This document shows, in pieces, positions 35,924-44,811 of a DNA stretch of 64,000 bases (positions within the stretch are counted from its first letter, which is position 1; the number at the start of each line of letters is the position of its first letter). Position numbers and translations under genes: made by a program. Source of the DNA: Clostridium estertheticum (GTDB lineage Bacteria > Bacillota > Clostridia > Clostridiales > Clostridiaceae); contig NZ_JAAMNH020000001.1 of NCBI RefSeq assembly GCF_011065935.2, forward strand, positions 827,001-891,000, read 5' to 3'. Under the pieces are notes generated by a model. The model was given only the letters and a program-made list of their open reading frames with translations. It did no database searches and was not told where the DNA came from.

Positions 35924-36240
35924 CCGCCAAAAGATAGGCAGTTAAATAATGAGAAGTCTCCATTAGAGATTTCTCATTTTTGAATTTTAAAATAGTAGCA
36001 GGCAAGAGTCGCTTTATGTTTTAGCCCTAACGTCTCTAATTTGAGTACATACCTAAAAAATATTTAAAGGGCACCATGTGAAGAGGGTATAATAAATTGA
36101 TAGAAGTAAACACTAAAAGTGACTGACTAGTGTTTGTATAGAAAGTAGATAACTAAAAATATCATAGAATTGCATGATTTTTGATTTATGTAAAATAAAA
36201 AGATAGTATATAAAAAGATATAAGAAGAAAAGGAGATACG
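35924..36240. other. Intergenic region
   Basis: A terminator at 35946-35984 (AATGAGAA-TCTC/GAGA-TTCTCATTTTTG) ends the GDSL gene. A hairpin AAACACT/AGTGTTT occupies 36106-36134. GTATAATAAA at 36086-36095 is a candidate -10 for selO. AAGGAG at 36228-36233 is its ribosome site. Nothing else is visible. Confidence 0.6.
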
Positions 36241-37716
36241 ATGACAGAGAGAAAAGTAATAATAGAAACAGGATGGAACTTAGACAACAGTTATGCCCGT
36301 CTACCGAAATCATTTTTCACCATAATCAAACCAAACCCAGTACGCTCACCAAAGTTGATCATTCTCAATTATACCTTGGCAACATCCCTGGGTTTGAATG
36401 TCCAGGCGTTGCAAAGCAATGATGGCATAGCGGTGCTTGCTGGCAAGCAGATTCCCAAAGGAGCCTTACCTCTTGCCCAGGCTTACGCAGGGCATCAATT
36501 CGGGCATTTTACGATGCTTGGGGACGGCAGGGCTATGCTTATTGGTGAACAGATTACGCCTTTAGGTGAAAGATTTGATATTCAGCTTAAGGGTTCAGGT
36601 AAAACTCCATACTCTCGTGGGGGCGATGGTCGAGCAGCTCTTGGACCGATGCTTCGTGAATACATCATAAGCGAAGCAATGTATGCGCTTGGTATTAACA
36701 CCACCCGCAGCCTAGCGGTGGTGACAACCGGTGAGTCAGTAATCCGCGAAACCGAGCAACTTGGTGCAATTATGACTCGTGTGGCTACCAGTCATCTGAG
36801 AGTCGGCACCTTTCAATACGTTTCAAAATGGTGCACTGCTGAGGAGCTACGGGACCTAGCTGATTACACATTGCAAAGACATTTTCCAGACGTTGTAGCT
36901 GATGAGAACCAATATATTTTCCTTCTTCGGGAAGTTATTAAGCGTCAGGCCGCTCTGATTGCCAAATGGCAACTGGTTGGCTTTATTCACGGGGTGATGA
37001 ACACGGACAACATGGCCATTAGTGGAGAAACCATTGATTATGGTCCTTGTGCCTTCATGGATGCCTATGACCCGGCAACGGTATTCAGTTCCATTGACAT
37101 TCAAGGCCGCTACGCATATGGCAATCAGCCCCATATTGCAGAGTGGAATCTAGCGCGATTTGCTGAAACCCTATTGCCGTTGCTACATGTTAATCAGGAG
37201 CAGGCTGTCAAACTGGCCCAAGAAGCGATTTCAGATTTTTCTGAGTTGTATCACCTCAATTGGCTCACGGGAATGAGAGCAAAACTGGGAATATTTAATG
37301 AGGAGTTGCAGGATGAAGCCCTTATTGAAGGCCTCCTCAGTTTGATGCAGAAGTATCATGCGGACTATACCAATACCTTCCGCTCACTAACTTTTGATAC
37401 ACGGTGGGATACAGACTTATTTGGCACCACGGAATTTGCTCAGTGGCATGAACTGTGGCAGGCGAGACTAGGCAGACAGAAAGAACCGAAAACCGCCTCG
37501 CATCAGTTGATGCGGAGTTCAAATCCAGCGATAATCCCTCGTAACCACCTGGTTGAAGCTGCACTAGAAGCCGCAGTGAAACAAGGAGACTACAGCGTGA
37601 TGGAGCGTCTTCTAGTTGTTCTTTCAAGTCCCTATGCGCACTCTCCAGAACAGAGTAATTACTCCACACTGCCTGCTTTATCAACCCGCCCTTACCGAAC
37701 CTTTTGCGGTACTTAA
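36241..37716 (+). CDS. selO: Protein AMPylase SelO (YdiU/UPF0061)
   Basis: 491 residues with family landmarks: YAGHQFGHFTMLGDGRA, GERFDIQLKGSGKTPYSRGG, GDGRAALGPMLREYI, GFIHGVMNTDNMAI and IDYGPCAFMD. It is a pseudokinase-fold enzyme that transfers AMP to proteins and links to redox homeostasis. The C-terminus RPYRTFCGT matches the usual Cys-containing bacterial end, so the gene is complete. AAGGAG precedes the ATG. Its base composition is clearly richer in G+C than neighbours, a sign of recent acquisition. Confidence 0.95.
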   Translation: MTERKVIIETGWNLDNSYARLPKSFFTIIKPNPVRSPKLIILNYTLATSLGLNVQALQSNDGIAVLAGKQIPKGALPLAQAYAGHQFGHFTMLGDGRAMLIGEQITPLGERFDIQLKGSGKTPYSRGGDGRAALGPMLREYIISEAMYALGINTTRSLAVVTTGESVIRETEQLGAIMTRVATSHLRVGTFQYVSKWCTAEELRDLADYTLQRHFPDVVADENQYIFLLREVIKRQAALIAKWQLVGFIHGVMNTDNMAISGETIDYGPCAFMDAYDPATVFSSIDIQGRYAYGNQPHIAEWNLARFAETLLPLLHVNQEQAVKLAQEAISDFSELYHLNWLTGMRAKLGIFNEELQDEALIEGLLSLMQKYHADYTNTFRSLTFDTRWDTDLFGTTEFAQWHELWQARLGRQKEPKTASHQLMRSSNPAIIPRNHLVEAALEAAVKQGDYSVMERLLVVLSSPYAHSPEQSNYSTLPALSTRPYRTFCGT

Positions 37717-37769
37717 TTTAGAAGCATTAGACCAGCTAACTGATGTCGAAAGAAACTTTAAAATAAATG

Positions 37770-37805
37770 TTTACAGAAAAGGGCAGGTAAGTTGGCCCTT
37801 TTTAT
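37770..37805 (+). terminator. Terminator after selO
   Basis: AAAAGGGC/GCCCTTTTT around a 10-base loop. Confidence 0.8.
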
Positions 37806-38044
37806 TTATCTTTCAATTTATGAATAAGTTAACTTGAACCCGTTGCTTGATAGAATTCTAATGGTCACTGATTAACTTTAAGTGAAAACTGCTAGTGATA
37901 AAAGCTACCATCATTGTTTTTCTAGCAAATTATTGGTATAATTTTATTTATAAAAAAGTCGACCACATAAGCGAAGTATACTTAAATTTGAGCATATTAC
38001 AACGTGACTTCGAAAAGCTAGAAACAATTGATAGGAGTGATACC

Positions 38045-38959
38045 ATGAGAAACATAATAGAAGTTCGGGATTTTGTAAAGAAATATGATAAATTTACAGC
38101 AGTGGACAATGTGACCTTTGAGGTAGAAGAAGGAAGTATTTTTGCATTTTTAGGGCCAAATGGAGCAGGTAAAAGCACAACCATCAATACACTGTGTACC
38201 ATATTCGATAAGACCTCAGGAACCCTGAACATTGACGGAAAAGATGTTTCCCGAGAAAAGGACGCCGTTAGAAGTGTTATTGGGGTTGTTTTTCAGGAAC
38301 CCACATTGGATAATAAAATGACCGTTCTTGAAAATTTAATTATGCATTGCCATTTTTATGCTATCCCCAAAAGTGAAGCCACTGAGCGTATCCAATTCGT
38401 TTTAAATTTAGTGGATATGCTGGACTGGAAAAAAGCAATGGTAAGCAGTCTGTCAGGCGGGATGAAACGGCGTGTTGAAATAGCCAGAGCACTGCTACAT
38501 TACCCAAAAGTATTGTTTTTAGATGAACCAACCACAGGTCTTGACCCTCAAACAAGGGCTCACATGTGGGAATATATTGTAAAGTTGCAAAAGGAGAAGA
38601 ATATAACCATTTTTCTAACAACACATTACATGGAGGAGGCCGAGATTTGCAGCAAAGTTGCAATTATGGATGCCGGTAAAATTGTTGCAATAGACACTCC
38701 TTATCATTTGAAACAGCAATATACAAAGGATAAAGCAAATATTACAACTCTAGACGAGCAAGGCCTGGAGGTACTGCTAGACACGGCAGGTTTTGTTTAC
38801 AAGAAAAAAACCGGTTATTATTCAATTGAAGTTAATAATTTACCAAAACTTATGGACATAATAAGTAAGCACAAAGCTGCTATAACAGATTTGGAAATTA
38901 ATAAAGGCACATTGAATGATGTATTCTTAGAAATTACCGGAAAAGATATAAGAAAGTGA
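38045..38959 (+). CDS. Drug-type ABC exporter ATP-binding protein (DrrA-like)
   Basis: 304 residues: Walker A GPNGAGKST, Q-loop VVFQEP, signature LSGGMKRRVE, Walker B VLFLDEPTTGLDP, H-loop LTTHYMEEAE, and a C-terminal DUF4162-like tail ending LEITGKDIRK. ATG 38045 is used because AGGAGTGATACC precedes it; the open frame extends 150 bp upstream without support. Partner permease follows 7 bp downstream. Daunorubicin/nodulation-factor exporter class; substrate unknown. Confidence 0.93.
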   Translation: MRNIIEVRDFVKKYDKFTAVDNVTFEVEEGSIFAFLGPNGAGKSTTINTLCTIFDKTSGTLNIDGKDVSREKDAVRSVIGVVFQEPTLDNKMTVLENLIMHCHFYAIPKSEATERIQFVLNLVDMLDWKKAMVSSLSGGMKRRVEIARALLHYPKVLFLDEPTTGLDPQTRAHMWEYIVKLQKEKNITIFLTTHYMEEAEICSKVAIMDAGKIVAIDTPYHLKQQYTKDKANITTLDEQGLEVLLDTAGFVYKKKTGYYSIEVNNLPKLMDIISKHKAAITDLEINKGTLNDVFLEITGKDIRK

Positions 38960-38966
38960 GGAATTT

Positions 38967-39803
38967 ATGGATATTATAATAGCTTTATGGTTTAGAAACA
39001 TTAAAATTTTCGCTCGCAATCGTGTTCAACTTATTTTCACGATTATCATGCCATTCTTCTTTTTATTTGTGTTTAGTTCGGTATTTAAAAATCAAAATAT
39101 TGAAAATCCAGTAAACTATATGTTAGCTGGTATTGTTATAACCACCGTATTCCAGACCTCCCTTACCGTTGCCACAAGCACAATAGAAGATATTGTGTCG
39201 GGATTTATGAAGGAAGTGCTAGTAAGCCCAGTTAAACGAATCCAGATAGCCGCAGGTCAGCTATTATCAGCAGCAACAATAGCAACAATGCAAGGGATTA
39301 TTATTTTATTCATTGGTTATTTTATAGGTCTTAAATTCACCTCCTGGATAACACCATTTGCGGTAATCGGCGTGATGATTGTGGTTGGACTAGTATTTTC
39401 GGGGCTAGGATTATACATAGCGACTCTGGTTAAGAATTCACAAACATTTCAAGTTGTAATAACGGCGATTACAATGCCACTTACATTTCTTTGTGGCGCA
39501 TATATCCCGCTTTCAATGTTACCAAAAATATTGCAATATATTGCTTATCTCAATCCCATGACATATACAACAGCGTTTTTTAGAACCATCATACTGGAAA
39601 AGACATCTTTAACAACTAATCAATTAGTTGCGGAACAGCTTGCTTTTAAAATAGGAGATTTTGTAATTACTCCTCCTATCAGTATGGCCATTGTAATTAT
39701 TTTTGGACTCATATTTTTATTATTATCAACTTATGTCTTCTCAAGGGTGGATTTTTCAAGAATTAATCGCTCAAAAAGTAAAGAAGGAGATATATTTAGT
39801 TAA
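38967..39803 (+). CDS. ABC-2 permease of drug exporter (DrrB/NodJ-like)
   Basis: 278 residues with six membrane helices and no large extracytoplasmic domain, unlike the permeases at 1-4.2 kb and 53.8-56 kb. SGFMKEVLVSPVKR is the cytoplasmic loop typical of DrrB-type permeases, and FLCGAYIPLSMLPKIL precedes the last helices. AGTGAGG precedes the ATG. It pairs with the ATPase just upstream, forming a simple two-gene exporter closed by a terminator at 39837. Confidence 0.92.
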   Translation: MDIIIALWFRNIKIFARNRVQLIFTIIMPFFFLFVFSSVFKNQNIENPVNYMLAGIVITTVFQTSLTVATSTIEDIVSGFMKEVLVSPVKRIQIAAGQLLSAATIATMQGIIILFIGYFIGLKFTSWITPFAVIGVMIVVGLVFSGLGLYIATLVKNSQTFQVVITAITMPLTFLCGAYIPLSMLPKILQYIAYLNPMTYTTAFFRTIILEKTSLTTNQLVAEQLAFKIGDFVITPPISMAIVIIFGLIFLLLSTYVFSRVDFSRINRSKSKEGDIFS

Positions 39804-39836
39804 TATTAGTAATGAGTATTAGCTTAGGTGATATTT

Positions 39837-39869
39837 GGGTTAAGGGAGAAATCTCTTAACCCTTTAAAA
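39837..39869 (+). terminator. Terminator of the two-gene ABC exporter
   Basis: GGGTTAAG/CTTAACCC around a 10-base loop, then TTTAAAAT. Confidence 0.75.
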
Positions 39870-40216
39870 TAGCAACTGTTAAAGATGCTAATAAAGTTTT
39901 GAAAACTACAATTATTAAAAATGCAGAAGCAGTTAAGGTAGAATTAAAAAGAATTGAAGATAGTAAGATAGTATTAGATCCAACAGTAAAAACTGAAGCT
40001 GATTCAGTTTTGTTAGCTGTAAAAGATGCAACCACTAAGAAAGCTTGTGTAAAACCAGTAGTTACACCAGTGGTACCAGTAGAGAAAACTTACTTAGAAA
40101 AATTAAATGAAAGATTAGACAATGTGTTTCAACATTATACAGAAAAAAATACACAGTTAACTACTTTAGGAACTAGACTTTTAAGTCTTTTAAATGCTTT
40201 AACACTTATAAAATAG
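39863..40216 (+). pseudogene. C-terminal fragment of an unidentified secreted or surface-type protein
   Basis: The frame opens only after the TAA inside the preceding terminator and runs 117 codons (IATVKDANKVLKTTIIKNAE through the tail LLSLLNALTLIK). It has a Pro/Val hinge (VKPVVTPVVPVEK) followed by an amphipathic helical tail. TTG 39899 could serve as start, but no ribosome site precedes it. It looks like the 3' end of a longer gene whose front was lost when the ABC genes were joined to it; family not recognised. Confidence 0.45.
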
Positions 40217-40225
40217 AATACTTGT

Positions 40226-40270
40226 AAAAAATAAAAGGCTTGAATTCAATTCAAGACCTTTATTTTTTAA
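40226..40270 (+). terminator. Terminator
   Basis: AAATAAAAGG-TTGAATT pairs with AATTCAA-ACCTTTATTTTTT. Ends the fragment at 39863-40216. Confidence 0.75.
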
Positions 40271-40506
40271 TTTGAAAGTAGTATAAATACAAGAGTTCCA
40301 ATATATTATCTGAATGTTTATATGAGAGCTGTGCTAATATTGGTACAGTCCTTTTTCTTTCAAAAATAATATAGTTTAAATAATATTGAAAAAAATTGAA
40401 GGAAACGTGTGGGTTATATCGAATTACTTAGTTTATTGATATATACTGTAACAGTAGATTTATTGATTTTTATGAGAATCGAAAGCTTAAATTAGAGGAG
40501 AAGTTT

Positions 40507-41082
40507 ATGAAAAAAAACGCTAAAACTGCAATAATTGACTCATTTAAACAATTATTAAACAAGAAATCTATAGATAAGATTACTGTGAAGGAAATTTGTG
40601 AACATTGCGATGTAAATAGGCAGACTTTTTATAATCACTTTACTGATATCATGAACGTTTTTAAATTCATATTTTTTGAGGAATTATCATTAGAAATTGC
40701 ACAAAACAGAACATTTGAAACCTGGGGCGGCGGGTTCCTGGCTACAATGAATTATCTGAAGAAAAATTCGAAAATGATTCTGCATGTATACAACTCTTCT
40801 TATTGGTATGAGTTTAATACATACTTTACAAATCTTTCTACAAGATTACTAGAGGATGTGGTTGATGAGTGTGTTGAAAAAACGGCAGTAAAATTAAAGG
40901 ATAAAGATCATGATTTCATTGTTAATTTTTATAGACATGTGTTTAATGGGTTGATTATAGATTGGGTAAGTGAAGGAATGGAAGAACAACCGGAAACTAT
41001 CCTTAAAAAGCTTTTGATCATGATAACAGGAAGTATTCCCCGCTCAGTGGCTGCATTTATAAAAGAAGAAATAAAAGAATAA
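40507..41082 (+). CDS. TetR-family regulator, DhaS-like
   Basis: 191 residues. N-terminal helix-turn-helix KITVKEICEHCDVNRQTFYNHF with FKFIFFEEL after it is typical of the TetR branch that includes DhaS and similar factors with a TetR_C_7-like domain. TTAGAGGAGAAGTTT precedes the ATG. It directly precedes the DUF5692/oleate hydratase genes on the same strand, separated by its own terminator and a new promoter, so it is a good candidate regulator for them. Confidence 0.88.
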   Translation: MKKNAKTAIIDSFKQLLNKKSIDKITVKEICEHCDVNRQTFYNHFTDIMNVFKFIFFEELSLEIAQNRTFETWGGGFLATMNYLKKNSKMILHVYNSSYWYEFNTYFTNLSTRLLEDVVDECVEKTAVKLKDKDHDFIVNFYRHVFNGLIIDWVSEGMEEQPETILKKLLIMITGSIPRSVAAFIKEEIKE

Positions 41083-41096
41083 TTAATTTTGATAAA

Positions 41097-41131
41097 TGAA
41101 AGTGTCTAAAATAGACACTTTCATTTTTTTG
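41097..41131 (+). terminator. Terminator after the TetR gene
   Basis: GAAAGTGTC/GACACTTTC, 9-bp perfect stem, then ATTTTTTTG. Confidence 0.85.
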
Positions 41132-41146
41132 TCTATTGAATAGGGT

Positions 41147-41176
41147 TTGACAAAAATTATACAATAGATATATAAA
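41147..41176 (+). promoter_or_regulatory. Promoter of the DUF5692/oleate hydratase cluster
   Basis: TTGACA, 18-bp spacer, TATAAA, about 32 bp upstream of the ATG at 41208 with GGGGG as ribosome site. Confidence 0.65.
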
Positions 41177-41207
41177 ATACTAATGTATTTATAAAGGGGG
41201 TAATAAT

Positions 41208-42188
41208 ATGTTTGTTTTCAACTACGCAGAGGGGGCATCAGCATTAAGTGTATGGGGTGTTTGGATAATTGTTTTTATAGCACTCTTTGCTTTTAATGAA
41301 GTAGCTCGTAGATTTAAATATGTTGGACTTTTCAGTTTTGTTATTTTACCACTAGCGCTTTCAATATTATGGTTTACAGTACTCAGGGATACAACTTATA
41401 CAGACTGGTTCCATTTAGCAAAGGTGTATTCTTCTACAGCTGGATGTATAGGTTTTTGGTGCATCAGGCATGTTAAATGGAAGAATAAAAGAACAGGTAA
41501 AGAGTGGAGATTATCTGATAAAAAATGGGCATTATGTTTCCCAGCACTTATCCTTGCTATCAATATTATGGAGGCAGTAACCCGTGATTTTCAGGTTGGT
41601 ATTCAATATGCTGGTGGAGGGACTTTAGCAGATGAAGCCATGTATGTACTTGGCGGTTCCTGGAATTTCATAAATGGTATAGCAGGCATACTGAATATAA
41701 TAACTATAACCGGATGGCTTGGAATTTGCATAAGAAAACACACTACTAAAGATGGAAGCAAAGATATGCTATGGCCTGATATGTTATGGTTTTGGATTAT
41801 AGCCTATGATCTATGGAATTTTGCTTATACCTATAACTGCCTTCCAGGTCATGCATGGTATTGCGGTTTTGCACTGCTACTAGCGCCAACCCTTTGTGCA
41901 TTTACTGTGGGAAAAGGAGCATGGCTGCAACATCGTGCACAGACACTTGCCATATGGTGTATGTTTGCACAGACATTCCCATTATTTATTGATAAGGGTG
42001 CCTTTGCGGTGTCATCATCTTACAATGAACTAGCACTATTTGCATTTAGTTTCGCAGCATTAGTTGCAAATATAGCAGTATTTGGTTACATGATTTACAA
42101 AGTAGTTAAGACAAAGAGAAATCCTTATCTTGGCGAGCTTTATACAGATTTAAAGGAGTATAAGGAAATCAAAGTACTTGCAGAATAA
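41208..42188 (+). CDS. Multi-spanning membrane protein, DUF5692 family
   Basis: 326 residues with about eight hydrophobic helices and many Trp/Tyr residues at boundaries (WIIAYDLWNFAYTYNCLPGHAWY). I recognise it as DUF5692; no enzymatic motif is evident. It lies 123 bp upstream of oleate hydratase and downstream of a TetR regulator, so a role linked to fatty acids in the membrane is plausible but inferred. Confidence 0.75.
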   Translation: MFVFNYAEGASALSVWGVWIIVFIALFAFNEVARRFKYVGLFSFVILPLALSILWFTVLRDTTYTDWFHLAKVYSSTAGCIGFWCIRHVKWKNKRTGKEWRLSDKKWALCFPALILAINIMEAVTRDFQVGIQYAGGGTLADEAMYVLGGSWNFINGIAGILNIITITGWLGICIRKHTTKDGSKDMLWPDMLWFWIIAYDLWNFAYTYNCLPGHAWYCGFALLLAPTLCAFTVGKGAWLQHRAQTLAIWCMFAQTFPLFIDKGAFAVSSSYNELALFAFSFAALVANIAVFGYMIYKVVKTKRNPYLGELYTDLKEYKEIKVLAE

Positions 42189-42311
42189 TAAGCATAGCAA
42201 AACTTTAAAATTATGAGGTGTTTTGGACACAATGGCTTTTTTGTATATTGTTATCCTCAGAATAAGTTTTTATAATATAGTTATTAAGTAAAAGACTAGG
42301 AGGTATGTTCA

Positions 42312-44081
42312 ATGTATTATAGCAATGGAAATTATGAAGCATTTGCTCGACCTTTAAAACCCGCTGATGTGGATAAGAAATCTGCATATCTGGTTGGTGC
42401 TGGTTTGGCATCATTGTCAGCTGCGTGTTTTTTGGTACGGGATGGTCAGATGAAGGGTGAACACATTCATATTCTGGAAGAACTTAATCTCCCAGGAGGA
42501 GCTTGCGATGGCATTAACGATAGTCAAAAAGGGTTTATTATCCGTGGTGGGCGTGAAATGGAAAACCACTTTGAATGCTTGTGGGATTTGTTCCGTTCTA
42601 TTCCTTCTATTGAGACAGATGACGTTTCCGTTTTAGATGAGTTTTATTGGCTGAACAAGAAAGACCCGAATTATTCTTTGATGAGAGTAACTGAAAGCAG
42701 AGGTGAGGATGCTCATACCGATGGAAAGTTTGGTCTGAGTGAAAAAGCTTCAAAGGAACTTGTGAAGCTTTTTATGACTCGAGATGAAGATTTGTACGAT
42801 AAGAAGATTTCTGATGTATTTACAGATGAAGTTCTTAAATCTAACTTCTGGCTCTACTGGAGAACAATGTTTGCCTTCAGAGATTGGCACAGCGCATTGG
42901 AAATGAAACTCTACCTTCAGAGATTTATTCATCATATCGGCGGCCTTCCAGACTTATCTGCTTTGAAGTTTACTAAATACAATCAGTATGAGTCATTAAT
43001 TCTACCAATGGTAAAATATCTTGAAGGTCATGGTGTTCATTTCCAATATGATACCATGGTAAAAAATGTTGTTTTTGATATTAAAAATGGCAAAAAGCTT
43101 GCGAGGGAAATTGTTTGTAACCATGGCGGAAAGGAAGAATCCATTGAACTTACTAAAGATGATTTGGTATTTATCACTAATGGAAGCTGTACAGAAAATT
43201 CTTCACTGGGTGACGATAACCATGCACCCGAGTTTAACAGCTCTACAGGAGGATGTTGGGAGCTTTGGAGAAATATCGCAAAGCAAGATACAGCCTTCGG
43301 TAAACCTGATAAATTCTGCACGAGTACTAAAGAAACAAACTGGGAATCTTCTACAATTACCACACTTGATGATAGAATTCCTAAATATATAGAGAAAATT
43401 TGCAAACGTGATCCATTTAGCGGAAAGGTGGTTTCCGGTGGTATCATTACGGTGAAAGACTCAAATTGGCTTATGAGTTATACTTTGAATAGACAGCCTC
43501 ATTTCAAAGAACAACCAAAAGACCAGATTGTGGTTTGGGTATACGGTCTATTCTCAGAGATTCCAGGAAATTATATTAAAAAGCCAATGAGGGAATGTAC
43601 CGGAGTGGAAATTACAGAAGAATGGCTTTATCATATGGGTGTGCCTGAATCTGAGATTCACGATATGGCTACAAAATCTGCTCATAGCATACCTTGTATG
43701 ATGCCATATATTACTGCATTCTTTATGCCAAGAAGAGAAGGGGACAGACCTAAGGTTGTACCTGTTGGAAGCCAGAACTTTGCTTTCCTTGGTCAGTTCG
43801 CCGATACAACACGAGATACCGTGTTTACAACGGAATATTCAGTGAGAACAGCTATGGAGGCAGTTTACACATTGCTAGACATAGATCGTGGTGTGCCAGA
43901 GGTATTTGGTTCATGTTATGATATCCGAGTACTTTTGGATTCTACAGTAAAGATGATGGACGGCAATAAGCCTGGCGATACAAAACTGCCATTTATCTTG
44001 AACTTTGTTAAAAAGAAAGGCTTAAAGAAGATATCAGGAACAGTCATTGAAGATGTATTGAAACGGTATAATATAATCTAA
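42312..44081 (+). CDS. ohyA: Oleate hydratase (fatty acid double-bond hydratase)
   Basis: 589 residues, the normal length of the myosin-cross-reactive-antigen family. FAD-binding motif AYLVGAGLASLSAACFL (about 27-43) and EELNLPGGACDG; conserved GGREMENHFECLWDLF follows. The enzyme adds water to cis-9 double bonds of free unsaturated fatty acids, using reduced FAD, and detoxifies them. AGGAGGTATGTTCA precedes the ATG. The following hypB starts 24 bp after its stop, so the redox genes downstream are probably cotranscribed. Confidence 0.95.
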   Translation: MYYSNGNYEAFARPLKPADVDKKSAYLVGAGLASLSAACFLVRDGQMKGEHIHILEELNLPGGACDGINDSQKGFIIRGGREMENHFECLWDLFRSIPSIETDDVSVLDEFYWLNKKDPNYSLMRVTESRGEDAHTDGKFGLSEKASKELVKLFMTRDEDLYDKKISDVFTDEVLKSNFWLYWRTMFAFRDWHSALEMKLYLQRFIHHIGGLPDLSALKFTKYNQYESLILPMVKYLEGHGVHFQYDTMVKNVVFDIKNGKKLAREIVCNHGGKEESIELTKDDLVFITNGSCTENSSLGDDNHAPEFNSSTGGCWELWRNIAKQDTAFGKPDKFCTSTKETNWESSTITTLDDRIPKYIEKICKRDPFSGKVVSGGIITVKDSNWLMSYTLNRQPHFKEQPKDQIVVWVYGLFSEIPGNYIKKPMRECTGVEITEEWLYHMGVPESEIHDMATKSAHSIPCMMPYITAFFMPRREGDRPKVVPVGSQNFAFLGQFADTTRDTVFTTEYSVRTAMEAVYTLLDIDRGVPEVFGSCYDIRVLLDSTVKMMDGNKPGDTKLPFILNFVKKKGLKKISGTVIEDVLKRYNII

Positions 44082-44105
44082 CTATGATTAATGGAGGTGA
44101 ATGAT

Positions 44106-44777
44106 ATGGACAAATATAAGGTTCTTGAGATAAAAAAAAGTGTTTTCGAAGACAATGACAGGCAAGCGGATTTGCTTAGGAGTGAATTGAAAAAAGATAA
44201 GACCTTTTTACTCAATTTAATGTCATCACCAGGTTCAGGTAAAACAACAACGGTTTTAAGAACAATAGAAGCTTTGAGTGATGAAATGAGCATTGGAGTA
44301 TTAGAAGCCGATATTGACTCAGATGTGGATGCTTATACTGTTGCGCAGACTGGTACAAAAGTAATCCAATTGCACACCGGTGGCATGTGTCATCTGGATG
44401 CAGATATGACCAAGCAAGGTCTATCAGGACTTGGCACAGAAGGAATTGATTTCGTAATTTTAGAGAATGTAGGAAATTTAGTATGCCCAGCAGAATTTGA
44501 CACTGGAGCAGTAAAAAATGCCATGATTTTAAGTGTACCAGAGGGAGATGACAAACCCTTAAAATACCCTTTAATGTTTTCTATTGTTGATGTTTTATTA
44601 ATTAACAAGATGGATTCAATAGGCTTTTTTGATTTTGATTTAGAGGCAGTGAAAGAGCGTGTAAAAAAATTGAATCCAAATATTAAGGTCATTCCAATCA
44701 CGGCTAAAACTGGAGAAGGAATTGATGAGTGGGCTGAATGGATACGTACCGAAGTGAAAAATTGGAAGACCAATTAG
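44106..44777 (+). CDS. hypB: Nickel-insertion GTPase HypB
   Basis: 223 residues from ATG 44106 (GGAGGTGA just upstream; the frame's ATG at 44091 overlaps that site). SIMIBI GTPase: Walker A SSPGSGKTTT (about 40-49), DIDSDVDAY, the metal site GGMCHLDADM (Cys-His), and NKMD specificity motif. It lacks the N-terminal Cys/His-rich nickel-store extensions. It works with HypA to load nickel into [NiFe] hydrogenase. The target here is unclear because no hydrogenase subunit gene is in the window. Confidence 0.93.
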   Translation: MDKYKVLEIKKSVFEDNDRQADLLRSELKKDKTFLLNLMSSPGSGKTTTVLRTIEALSDEMSIGVLEADIDSDVDAYTVAQTGTKVIQLHTGGMCHLDADMTKQGLSGLGTEGIDFVILENVGNLVCPAEFDTGAVKNAMILSVPEGDDKPLKYPLMFSIVDVLLINKMDSIGFFDFDLEAVKERVKKLNPNIKVIPITAKTGEGIDEWAEWIRTEVKNWKTN

Positions 44778-44811
44778 AGTACCCAGGTTTCGACCGAAAG
44801 GAGAAATGAAT

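Noticed and set aside
37616..37837. A 73-codon plus frame overlapping the end of selO that looked like a frameshifted SelO tail
   Set aside because: The main frame already ends with the expected RTFCGT terminus, so selO is intact and this frame is a shadow.
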